Source: Paraplanobispora siamensis
Lineage (GTDB): Bacteria; Actinomycetota; Actinomycetes; Streptosporangiales; Streptosporangiaceae
Assembly: GCF_016863175.1 (NCBI RefSeq)
Contig: NZ_BOOJ01000062.1
Span: forward strand, 1-64,000
Length of the DNA: 64,000 bases
Direction of reading: 5' to 3'
Below, piece after piece: positions 27,568 to 35,050 of this stretch (positions are counted from its first letter, which is position 1; each line of letters begins with the position of its first letter). Made by a program: the position numbers and the translations under genes. The notes under the pieces were generated by a model, which did not search any database, was not told the DNA's origin, and saw nothing but the letters and a program-made list of their open reading frames with translations.

Positions 27568-27941
27568 TTGGCCCGCGCCATGCCGCCGACCGGGGGAGCG
27601 GTCACCTGGGGCCGTGGGGAGCGGTTCGGGTTCACCGCGATGGCGGATGGGCGGGTGTACTGCTTCGCCGCCGCCGTGACGACCGAGGGTCGCGCCGCTC
27701 CGGACGGTGGGTGCGCCGGGCTGCGCCGTCGCTTCGGCACCTGGCCGGATCCGATTCCCGCCCTGCCGGCGGCGACGGCGCCGCAGCGGGTGCTCCGGCA
27801 GGACCTCTACGACCTGCCGCCCGACCGGCGTGGCCGCCGGCGGTGTTCCTGCGCGACGCCGGGGCCCGGCTGGTTCCGGCGCGGGCGGCGCTGCGCGGGA
27901 TGGTGCCGGTCCTGGGCCGGCGGGCCGGTATGGAACGCTGA
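27568..27941 (+). pseudogene. Remnant of an FAD-dependent monooxygenase
   Basis: Frame 1 reads GGAVTWGRGERFGFTAMADG, then RVYCFAAAVTTEGRAAPDG, RRRFGTWPDPIPALPAAT and VLRQDLYDLPP. This is the mid-to-late region of PHBH-type FAD monooxygenases. Just where family members continue with the flavin motif GDAAHAMTP, the homology jumps frame to AVFLRDAGARLVPARAALRG and ends at 27941 with GMER-stop, a typical monooxygenase C-terminus. The first ~160 residues, the GD motif and its surroundings are missing. I read this as one gene that lost its 5' end and an internal segment. Confidence 0.72.
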
Positions 27942-27945
27942 AAGC

Positions 27946-29469
27946 GTGCCGGACTGGACATATCATCCTTTGCGCCCTCTGGCGGCGGCCGTCCTGGGGC
28001 GGCGACGGTCGCAGCGGGCGGCGCTGCGGGCCCTGGCCACGCTGACCTCGTTGCCCGGAGGCGCCAAGCTCGTCTCCGGGTTGTTCGACCACCCCCGCCC
28101 GCCCGCGGACGTGGCGCAACGACTCGGCGCGGTGGTCCCGGTCGCGTTCGCCCGGGACGCGATCCGGGCGCTGCCGGTCCAGGGCGCCGGGGTCATCGAG
28201 ATCGGGCCGGTCACCCCGGCGGACGTGCCGCAGGTACGGCGGGCCGTCGCCGACCGTACCTGCCGGGTGATCGTCCGGACGTCCACGCCAGAGGCCGCGG
28301 CGCAGCTCGCGCCGTACGTCGACGGGGTGATCACCGGGGACGAACCGGATCTGATCCGCCTGACCGATCCCGCCGTGGCGCCTGCCGCGGCGGCGCTGGC
28401 CGACCCGGGCGTGACGGTGCTGGCCACGCCCGCGGTGCTGGTGGCCGCGGGACCCGGCTGGTTCCAGCGGGTCATCGAGGCGGTGACCCCGACCGAGCCG
28501 CCGCCCGGGCTGCGCGAGATCACCGCCGATCCGCGGCGCTGGCCGCAGTGGTGGTGGGGCCTGCTCGTCGGCCTCGGCATGATCGGTGCCGGGCTCGGCG
28601 CCGCCCTGATCACGATCGGGCCGCTGCTGCTCTGGTACGACAAGGGGTACCTCGGCGTCGACCGTCACCACCTCGACGCCGTCAACCGCCACCTGGTGCC
28701 CTTCCTGCAGCACGACCGGATCACGATGGCCGGCACCATGGTGGCGATCGGCGTGCTGTACGCCGGGCTGGCGTGGGGCGGCCTGCGACAGGGCCGGCGG
28801 TGGGCCCGCAGGGCGTACCTCGTCTCCGGCCTGATCGGCTTCTCCACCCTGTTCTACTTCCTGAACACCGGCTTCGTGGAGCCCCTGCACACCGCGGTCA
28901 CGGTGGTGCTGTTCCCGATGTTCCTGGCGGCCACCTGGCGCCGGCCGATGCGACCCCGGTGGAGGGCCCGCCCGGAAGGACCGGAACGGCTGCGGCGGCG
29001 CGCCCTCGTCGGGCAGCTCCTGATGGTCGCGGTCGGCCTCGGGCTGTTCGCCGGAGGAATCGTCGTCTCCGTCGTGGGACTCACCGAGGTCTTCGTGCCC
29101 ACCGACCTGACGTTCCTGGGCACCGACGCCGACCGGCTGCACGCGGCCAATCCCCGGCTGGTGCCGTTCATCGCCCACGACCGGGCCGGGTTCGGCGGCG
29201 CCCTCATGGCCGCCGCGCTGGCGGTCATCCTGCTCAGCCTGTGGGGCTGGCGCCGCGGCGAGTCGTGGGTCTGGTGGTCGCTGGCCCTGGCCGCGGCCGC
29301 CGGGTTCCTGCCCGCCGTCATCGTGCACCTGATCATCGGTTATACGAGCTTCGTGCACCTGGCCCCGGTGTACCTGGGAATCGGCCTCACCGCGCTCGCC
29401 CTCACCCTGGCCAGGCCCTACCTGCGCGCCCGGGAGCAGGGGGCCGGCGCGTCGCCGGAGGCGGGGTGA
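27946..29469 (+). CDS. Degenerate dihydroorotate-dehydrogenase-like domain fused to a duplicated membrane module
   Basis: This 507-residue protein begins with ~190 residues of barrel-like sequence (GAGVIEIGPVTPADVPQVRR, CRVIVRTSTPEAA, DGVITGDEPDLI). It resembles quinone-type dihydroorotate dehydrogenases but shows none of their catalytic or FMN motifs. The rest is membrane protein with about eight hydrophobic segments. Two homologous halves are visible: VDRHHLDAVNRHLVPFLQHD and TDADRLHAANPRLVPFIAHD, each followed by a Gly-rich helix. The GTG at 27946 lies four bases after the pseudogene stop. Enzymatic activity is doubtful; transport or sensing is possible. Confidence 0.78.
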   Translation: MPDWTYHPLRPLAAAVLGRRRSQRAALRALATLTSLPGGAKLVSGLFDHPRPPADVAQRLGAVVPVAFARDAIRALPVQGAGVIEIGPVTPADVPQVRRAVADRTCRVIVRTSTPEAAAQLAPYVDGVITGDEPDLIRLTDPAVAPAAAALADPGVTVLATPAVLVAAGPGWFQRVIEAVTPTEPPPGLREITADPRRWPQWWWGLLVGLGMIGAGLGAALITIGPLLLWYDKGYLGVDRHHLDAVNRHLVPFLQHDRITMAGTMVAIGVLYAGLAWGGLRQGRRWARRAYLVSGLIGFSTLFYFLNTGFVEPLHTAVTVVLFPMFLAATWRRPMRPRWRARPEGPERLRRRALVGQLLMVAVGLGLFAGGIVVSVVGLTEVFVPTDLTFLGTDADRLHAANPRLVPFIAHDRAGFGGALMAAALAVILLSLWGWRRGESWVWWSLALAAAAGFLPAVIVHLIIGYTSFVHLAPVYLGIGLTALALTLARPYLRAREQGAGASPEAG

Positions 29470-29471
29470 GG

Positions 29472-30146
29472 TCAGCCCTCGACGCCGGTGGCCTTGTGCG
29501 CCGCGCCGATCGGCTTGGACTCGGGTGACCCCCGCTGGCGCAGGTAGATGGCGAGCACCACCATCGACAGCACCGCGAGGAACTCCGACTGCCAGTTCTG
29601 CAGGGTGCGGTTCCAGAAGTCGGCCGATGCGACGTACTCGCCCCAGCTCACCGGATCCTGGAGCTGGGACAGCTGCTCGGCGTTGTAGGCCGCCCGGCCC
29701 GCCACCGACTGGGCCAGCCACGACAGGACGAAGATCAGTCCCATCAGCAGGCCGAGGGAGTTGCCGTACAGCTTCAGCCGCCACCCGCCCGCCTTGGCCC
29801 AGGACGGGCTGTCCGGCTCGATGTACCGGCCCACCTGCTGGTCGTGGTCGCTCTCCCGGCCCTCCTTGCCCGGCTCCTTCGACTCCGGCGAGCCGCGCTG
29901 CACCAGCCAGACCGTGGCCAGGATGAACAGCAGGAACTGGAGGTACTCCGACTGCCAGTTCTCGGCCACGTCGACGGCGAAGTCGGAGGAGGTGACGTAC
30001 TCCGCCCAGGAGACCGTCGAGCCGCCCTCCGCCAGCAGGCGCGCGTTGTAGTCCGCGGTGCCCGCCACCGACTGACCGGCCAGCGAGAGCAGGAACAGCA
30101 CCAGGAAGAACAGACTCAGCGCGTTGTCCTTGACGAAACCTCTCAC
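29472..30146 (-). CDS. Four-helix membrane protein with internal duplication (DUF6766-like)
   Basis: This 224-residue protein is built from two ~95-residue halves. Each starts with a helix ending in (G/L)AQSVAG, continues AxYNA, has (V/P)SWxEYVxSxDF, then ENWQSEYLQFLLF or QNWQSEFLAVLSM, a second helix, and QRGSPESK. This duplicated layout fits the DUF6766 family of unknown function. The loop between halves is charged. The GTG start has GGGGGA before it. It is the third gene of a short minus-strand unit with a lipoprotein and a 27-residue membrane peptide. Confidence 0.85.
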   Translation of the reverse strand: MRGFVKDNALSLFFLVLFLLSLAGQSVAGTADYNARLLAEGGSTVSWAEYVTSSDFAVDVAENWQSEYLQFLLFILATVWLVQRGSPESKEPGKEGRESDHDQQVGRYIEPDSPSWAKAGGWRLKLYGNSLGLLMGLIFVLSWLAQSVAGRAAYNAEQLSQLQDPVSWGEYVASADFWNRTLQNWQSEFLAVLSMVVLAIYLRQRGSPESKPIGAAHKATGVEG

Positions 30147-30154
30147 GGTTCCCC

Positions 30155-30238
30155 CTAGCGGCCGATCAGGCCGATGGTCAGCACATAGGCCAGGCCGGTC
30201 ACCACGATGACGAGCGTGGTGATGAACATGACGCGCAT
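30155..30238 (-). CDS. 27-residue single-helix membrane microprotein
   Basis: The chain MRVMFITTLVIVVTGLAYVL plus seven residues (TIGLIGR) is one hydrophobic helix with a basic residue at each end. Its ATG is one base past the stop of the lipoprotein gene, and GGAGGG lies five bases before it. Its stop is nine bases from the start of the DUF6766-like gene. A proper ribosome site and operon position argue that it is translated. It may act as a small partner of the membrane protein encoded next. Confidence 0.62.
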   Translation of the reverse strand: MRVMFITTLVIVVTGLAYVLTIGLIGR

Positions 30239-30239
30239 G

Positions 30240-30629
30240 TCAGCCCTCCACTTCGCAGTCGTAGGGCAGCTCGCCGTGCGGGCGGCAGCCCGCCGCCCGC
30301 ACCAGCCAGCCCTGCGGGAACCGGTGGAGGAAGACGGTGTCGCGCACCAGCCGCACCTGGGCCTCGTCCCCCCAGACCTCCGCCCCGCGGACCTCGCCGC
30401 CGGGCATGACGAGCGTGGTGACGGCCCGGGCGCACGCCTCGCCACCGGACTCCACGCTCTCGGCGGCCCGGGGCGTCAGCAGCGCACAGGCCCGATCACC
30501 CTGGCCCGCCGATATCGCCGAGTAGAACCGCTGCGCCGCCTGCCCGGCGGCGCCCTCCTCGGCAGATGCGCACCCTGTCAGCCCGGTGATCAGGGCCACC
30601 GCCGCAGCGCACATCATTCGTCTCCTCAT
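30240..30629 (-). CDS. Small secreted lipoprotein
   Basis: This 129-residue protein has a signal peptide (MRRRMMCAAAVALITGLTGC) ending in a lipobox Cys at about residue 20. A ~105-residue mature domain follows with QAAQRFYSAISAGQGDRACA, LTPRAAESVESGGEAC, EVWGDEAQVRLVRDTVFLHR and GWLVRAAGCRP. The pattern (helix, Cys, strand pairs, GWLV) resembles the NTF2/lumazine-binding-like small lipoproteins of actinomycetes. The ATG at 30629 is five bases after AGGAGG. First gene of the unit with the microprotein and the DUF6766-like protein. Confidence 0.8.
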   Translation of the reverse strand: MRRRMMCAAAVALITGLTGCASAEEGAAGQAAQRFYSAISAGQGDRACALLTPRAAESVESGGEACARAVTTLVMPGGEVRGAEVWGDEAQVRLVRDTVFLHRFPQGWLVRAAGCRPHGELPYDCEVEG

Positions 30630-30685
30630 CGGCACCTCCTACCCCGGTGGCCTCGAAAGTCACATGGGAGATCGTTGAAGCGTTC

Positions 30686-31645
30686 TCAGCCTCCGGTGAG
30701 CTCGGCGATCAGACGGTCCCAGTCCGCCAGGAACCGGTCCAGGCCGTAGCGGGCGAGCGCGGCGGCCCGGGCGGTCTTGCCGACCTGCCGGGCCAGCTCC
30801 GGCTCGCCGACGAAGGCGTCCAGCGCGGCGGTCAGGACGCCCACCCGGGTGGAGACCACGCCCGCCTCCGGCGGCACCGCCTCCACGGCCTCGGTCGCCG
30901 CCAGCGCCACCACCGGCATGCCGATCATCATGGCCTCGATCAGCGACAGGCCCAGCGAGGTCCACCGGTAGGGGTGCACGTAGACGCGCCGCCGGGCCAG
31001 CTCGGCGTGCATCGCCGCCTGCGGCAGGTCCTCGAAGACGCCCACCGGGATGCCGAGGTGGCCGGGCAGGCCGGTGACCCGCATGCCGAACACGTCCAGC
31101 GGGGCCTCCTCGGCGAAGCGGGGCAGCAGGTCGGTGCCCGCGACCCGCTCGCGCCGGATCGGCTCGTTGACCACCACGGCGGCCCGGGGGAGCTCGCCGG
31201 TGTAGAGGTGACCGGGGTCGACGACGCCGTGCTCGATCACCCGGGTGGGCGCCCGGCCGCAGTCCCAGAACAGGCTGTTGAAGTGGGTCACGTGGACCAC
31301 GGGGATGTCGTCGCGCTCGGCCAGCGGGTGCAGGGTGGCCGGGACGTCGCCCTTGGGGGTGTTGTGCTCGACGTAGACGGCGGGCACGTCCTTGCCGGGA
31401 CGGCGGCCCAGCCACTCGGCGGCCAGCTCTATCTCGTCGGGGCGTTGCAGTACGACCAGGTCCACGTCCTCGTCGCGGAGCCGGTCGGCGGGCACCTCGC
31501 GCGCCGCCTGCGGCCACGGGTAGGTCTGCGCCCGCCCGCGCCCGTCGGGGCCCCTGTCCGGGGTGAGCGGGACCAGATAGTCGTGGGCGCCGTGCACGAA
31601 CGACGTCATCCAGGAGCCGTGCACGTGCCAGGCCAGGATCCTCAC
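30686..31645 (-). CDS. Glycosyltransferase, GT4-like
   Basis: This 319-residue GT-B enzyme has an unusually short N-terminal half. It begins MRILAWHVHGSWMTSFV and contains VYVEHNTPKGDVPATLHPLA and VTHFNSLFWDCG. The donor-binding C-terminal half shows YVHPYRWTSLGLSLIEAMMIGMPVVALA, the nucleotide-sugar E-x7-E type region of GT4 enzymes. Its GTG overlaps the stop of the upstream phosphatase gene (GTGA), so the two form a minus-strand arm divergent from the main glycan operon. It would transfer a sugar, perhaps the heptose made by this cluster. Confidence 0.87.
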   Translation of the reverse strand: MRILAWHVHGSWMTSFVHGAHDYLVPLTPDRGPDGRGRAQTYPWPQAAREVPADRLRDEDVDLVVLQRPDEIELAAEWLGRRPGKDVPAVYVEHNTPKGDVPATLHPLAERDDIPVVHVTHFNSLFWDCGRAPTRVIEHGVVDPGHLYTGELPRAAVVVNEPIRRERVAGTDLLPRFAEEAPLDVFGMRVTGLPGHLGIPVGVFEDLPQAAMHAELARRRVYVHPYRWTSLGLSLIEAMMIGMPVVALAATEAVEAVPPEAGVVSTRVGVLTAALDAFVGEPELARQVGKTARAAALARYGLDRFLADWDRLIAELTGG

Positions 31646-32214
31646 GACGACACCTCCCCGGCGGGGACGGCGGCGGGGACTGCCGGGACCTCGCCGAGCG
31701 CCATGGAGACCGCGGCGGCCAGGTCGGGGGCGACCTCGGCGGCGGCGGCCACCTCCTCGGGCAGCGTCACCTCCGTGGGCACCAGGATGCCCCGGGCCCC
31801 GGCCGCGCGGGCGGCCTCGACGTCCCTGCCGATGTCGCCGATCACCACGCAGTCACCGGGATCCACGCCGAGGGTCCGCGCCGCGTGCAGGACGAGGCCG
31901 GGGGCGGGCTTGCGGCACCCGCAGCCGTCGGCGTCGCCGTGCGTGCAGACCGCCCACACGTCGAAGGGACCGAGCAGCTCCTCGACGCGGGCGTTGACCT
32001 CCTCCAGCTCGGCCGCGGCGATCAGGCCCCTGGCCACCCCGGACTGGTTGGTGACGATCCCTACCGGTATGCCCGCCCGGCGGACCCGGTCGAGCGCCTC
32101 GCGGCTTCCCAGCAGGGGTTTTACCCTGTCTGCCTGGTTGTTGTATGGGACGTCGTAAATGAGAGTCCCATCCCTGTCGAAAAGCACCGCCGCGGGCTTT
32201 CCCATGTATGGCAC
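31642..32214 (-). CDS. HAD-family phosphatase, GmhB-like (heptose bisphosphate 7-phosphatase)
   Basis: This 190-residue HAD-IIIA phosphatase has motif I FDRDGTLIYDVPY (DxDGT), motif II IVTNQSGVARG and a zinc loop CTHGDADGCGCRKPAPG with the Lys of motif III. Motif IV is VIGDIGRDVEAARAAG. This is the GmhB/histidinol-phosphatase layout. With GmhA- and HldE-like genes nearby, dephosphorylation of D-glycero-manno-heptose 1,7-bisphosphate is the likely step. The GTG at 32214 is five bases after GGAGG; an ATG three codons later is also possible. Last eighteen residues are Ala/Val/Pro-rich and not conserved. Confidence 0.88.
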   Translation of the reverse strand: MPYMGKPAAVLFDRDGTLIYDVPYNNQADRVKPLLGSREALDRVRRAGIPVGIVTNQSGVARGLIAAAELEEVNARVEELLGPFDVWAVCTHGDADGCGCRKPAPGLVLHAARTLGVDPGDCVVIGDIGRDVEAARAAGARGILVPTEVTLPEEVAAAAEVAPDLAAAVSMALGEVPAVPAAVPAGEVSS

Positions 32215-32402
32215 ATGCACCTCCGGAGCGATTGTTCGCCGACCTTTCCAGCTACCCGGGCATCCGTAAGTTAACCCTTAAAAAAACTACTTAGAGTGAC
32301 AACCTGCACTACAGAGGGCCTTCTAGCTGCACTTCTATCGGACCGGTGTGTTTGAGAAGCGCTTCTCTCGGTAGTGATGAGAAGTCTGCGGGAGGCGAAT
32401 GC
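32215..32402. promoter_or_regulatory. Divergent control region of the glycan cluster with a 14-bp palindrome
   Basis: This 188-bp region separates the phosphatase/GT4 arm from the main operon. It holds an AT-rich island (about 32265-32300) that likely contains the promoters. At 32354-32367 lies GAGAAGCGCTTCTC, a perfect palindrome with central CG, the form of LacI-family operators. GGAGG precedes the carbamoyltransferase ATG. Confidence 0.55.
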
Positions 32403-34043
32403 ATGAAATTCCTAGGGTTAAACGCGATTTTCCATGACCCGGCGGCGGCCCTCGTGGTCGACGGCCATGTGGTGGCGGCCGCCGAAGAGGAGAGGTTCAG
32501 CCGCCGTAAGCACGGAAAACGTCCTGTCCCCTTCTCCGCATGGGAGCTGCCCGAGCAGGCCGCCGCCTGGTGTCTGGAACAGGCCGGCCTCAAACCGGAG
32601 GACCTCGACGCCGTCGCCTACTCCTACGATCCCGCGCTCGTACGGCCCGGACAGAAGGGCCTGGACGAGCGATGGGAGGACCTGCGCACCACCTACGCCC
32701 ACCGGGCCCCGGCCTTCCTGGCCACCGCCCTGCCCGGTCTGGACCCCGCCCAGGTCCGTTACGTCCCCCACCACGTGGCGCACGCCGCCTCGGCCGGGCT
32801 CGCGGCGCCGTACCGGAACTCGGCGGTCCTGGTGTGCGACGGCCGCGGTGAGGCGGTCTCGCACCTGGCCGGCCACTACCGCGACGGCGAGCTGACCGTC
32901 CTGGCCACCCAGGAGCTGCCGCACTCCCTCGGGCTGATGTACGAGGAGGTCACCGAGCACCTGGGCTTCATGCGCTCCAGCGACGAGTACAAGGTCATGG
33001 CGCTGGCCTCCTACGGCGAGCCCCGTTTCCTGGGCGAGCTGCGCGAGCTCATCTACGCCACCGGCGACGGCGGGTTCCGCGTCGAGCCCGTCGACTGGGG
33101 CGGCTACGCCAAGGCCCTGGGCAAGGGCGAGGCCTGGTCGGCCGACCACGCCGACCTCGCCGCCAGCGTGCAGAAGCGGCTGGAGGAGGTCCTGCTCGAC
33201 CTCGCCCGCTGGCTGCACGAGCGCACCGGCGAGCGCTACCTGACCATGGCCGGGGGAGTGGCGCTCAACTGCGTCGCCAACACCCGCCTGCTGGCCGAGG
33301 GGCCCTTCGAGGAGATCTGGGTGCAGCCCGCCGCGGGCGACTCCGGGACCGCGCTCGGCGGGGCGCTGCACCTGGCCCATGCCTTCGGGGAGCCGGCCGC
33401 GCCGATGCCCGGCGCCGACCTCGGCCGGGGCTGGACCGACGAGGAGCTGGCCGCCTGGCTGGACGTGGCGCGGGTGCCGTATGAACGCCCCCGCGACCTG
33501 GCCGCCGCGGTCGCCGCCGAGCTGGCCGCCGACCGGATCATCGCCTGGTTCCAGGGGCGCAGCGAGTACGGCCCACGCGCCCTCGGGCGCCGTTCGCTGC
33601 TGGCCCACCCCGGCCGGGCGGACAACACCGAGCGGCTCAACGACGTCAAGGGCCGCGAGCAGTTCCGCCCGATCGCCCCCATGGTGCTGGCCGAGCGCGC
33701 CGGTGAGATCTTCGAACGCGGCCCGATGCCCAGCCCCTACATGCTTTTCGTCCACGACGTGCGGCCCGAGTGGCGCGAGCGCATCCCCGCCGTCGTGCAC
33801 GTCGACGGCACCGCCAGGATCCAGACCGTGGACCGGGCCGACCACCCGCTGATGGCCAGGACCCTGGAGGAGTTCGAGGCCAGGACCGGGATCCCGGTGG
33901 TGGTCAACACCAGCCTCAACACGGCCGGACGGCCCATGGTCGACGACCCCCGCGACGCCCTGGAGTGCTTCGGGTCGGCCCCGGTGGACGTCCTCGTGCT
34001 CGGCCCGTACCTGATCCGGCGGGGGCAGGTGTTCGCATCATGA
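32403..34043 (+). CDS. Carbamoyltransferase, NodU/CmcH family
   Basis: This 546-residue enzyme should transfer a carbamoyl group from carbamoyl phosphate, via carbamoyl-AMP, to a sugar hydroxyl. The N-terminal Kae1-like domain starts MKFLGLNAIFHDPAAALVVD, with EEERFSRRKH and the metal-binding YVPHHVAHAAS. MAGGVALNCVANTRL and QPAAGDSGTALGGALH bind nucleotide. The C-terminal YrdC-like part holds FQGRSEYGPRALGRRSLLAHP and NTSLNTAGRPMVDDP. The length is normal. It is the first gene of the plus-strand glycan operon, overlapping the next (ATGA). It could carbamoylate the sugar made or transferred by its neighbours. Confidence 0.92.
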   Translation: MKFLGLNAIFHDPAAALVVDGHVVAAAEEERFSRRKHGKRPVPFSAWELPEQAAAWCLEQAGLKPEDLDAVAYSYDPALVRPGQKGLDERWEDLRTTYAHRAPAFLATALPGLDPAQVRYVPHHVAHAASAGLAAPYRNSAVLVCDGRGEAVSHLAGHYRDGELTVLATQELPHSLGLMYEEVTEHLGFMRSSDEYKVMALASYGEPRFLGELRELIYATGDGGFRVEPVDWGGYAKALGKGEAWSADHADLAASVQKRLEEVLLDLARWLHERTGERYLTMAGGVALNCVANTRLLAEGPFEEIWVQPAAGDSGTALGGALHLAHAFGEPAAPMPGADLGRGWTDEELAAWLDVARVPYERPRDLAAAVAAELAADRIIAWFQGRSEYGPRALGRRSLLAHPGRADNTERLNDVKGREQFRPIAPMVLAERAGEIFERGPMPSPYMLFVHDVRPEWRERIPAVVHVDGTARIQTVDRADHPLMARTLEEFEARTGIPVVVNTSLNTAGRPMVDDPRDALECFGSAPVDVLVLGPYLIRRGQVFAS

Positions 34044-35050
34044 TCACCGTGGTCATCCCGACGATCGGCCGTCCCACCCTGGCCGCGACCCTCGCGGCGC
34101 TGGATCCCGCGACCGAGGTCATCGTGGTCGACGACCGCCCCGAGGCGGTCATCGACCCGCTGCCCGAGCCCGCGGTGCCGGAAGGCCCGCCCGTGGTGTC
34201 CCCCGCGGCGGTGGAGGACGACGCCGACCTGCTGGGCGTGGTCGGCGCGGCCGGCGGCCGGGTGCGGATCCTGCGCTCCGGCGGCCGGGGACCCGCCGCC
34301 GCCAGGAACACCGGGTGGCGTGCGGCGCAGACGCCGTGGATCGTCTTCCTCGACGACGACGTGATCCCCGAGCCCGGCTGGGACAAGGCGGTCCGCGCCG
34401 ACCTGGAGGACCTGCCCGCCGACGTGGGCGGCAGCCAGGGGCGCATCGAGGTCCCCCTCCCGCTCGACCGCAGGCCCACCGACGCCGAGCGCAACACCGC
34501 CGGCCTGGCGACCGCCGAGTGGATCACCGCCGACATGGCCTACCGCCGCGCCGCGCTGGAGCGGGTCGGCGGGTTCGACGAGCGCTTCCCGCGGGCCTAC
34601 CGGGAGGACGCCGACCTCGCGCTGCGGGTGCAGGCGGCGGGCTACCGGCTGGTCAGGGGCGAGCGCGTCACCCGGCACCCGGTCCGCGACGACGGGTTCT
34701 GGGCCAGCGTACGGTTCCAGCGCGGCAACGCCGACGACGCGCTGATGCGGCGCGTCCACGGCCCCGACTGGCGGGCCGCCCTGGGCGGTGCGCCCGGCCG
34801 GTTGCGCCGCCACGCGCTCGTCACCGCCTCGGGCCTGCTCGCCATCGGGGCGGGCCTGACGGGCAGGCGACGGGTCGCCGCCGCCGCGGGGACGGCGTGG
34901 GCACTGCTCACGGCCGAGTTCGCCTGGGCGCGCATCGCCCCGGGGCCGCGCACGAAGGAGGAGATCCGGCGGATGATCGCCACGAGCGCACTCATTCCGC
35001 CGGTGGCCTGTGCGCACCGCCTCCGCGGGGAAATGCGGGTCCGCAGGTGA
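34040..35050 (+). CDS. Glycosyltransferase family 2
   Basis: This 336-residue GT-A enzyme starts MITVVIPTIGRPTLAATLAA. It has the acidic VVDDRPE strand, RNTGWRAAQTPWIVFLDDDV (DXD motif), a conserved acceptor-region GGFDERFPRAYREDADLALR (ED motif), and a hydrophobic helix near residues 255-290. A long insertion around residues 35-75 is Pro/Val/Asp-rich. ATG overlaps the carbamoyltransferase stop and its own stop overlaps the GT9 start, so expression is coupled. Sugar and acceptor are unknown. Confidence 0.88.
   Translation: MITVVIPTIGRPTLAATLAALDPATEVIVVDDRPEAVIDPLPEPAVPEGPPVVSPAAVEDDADLLGVVGAAGGRVRILRSGGRGPAAARNTGWRAAQTPWIVFLDDDVIPEPGWDKAVRADLEDLPADVGGSQGRIEVPLPLDRRPTDAERNTAGLATAEWITADMAYRRAALERVGGFDERFPRAYREDADLALRVQAAGYRLVRGERVTRHPVRDDGFWASVRFQRGNADDALMRRVHGPDWRAALGGAPGRLRRHALVTASGLLAIGAGLTGRRRVAAAAGTAWALLTAEFAWARIAPGPRTKEEIRRMIATSALIPPVACAHRLRGEMRVRR

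Noticed and set aside
27415-29784. A 789-residue open frame on the minus strand
   Set aside because: It covers the fused barrel/membrane gene in antisense and contains only Gly/Arg/Gln-rich sequence with no domain.
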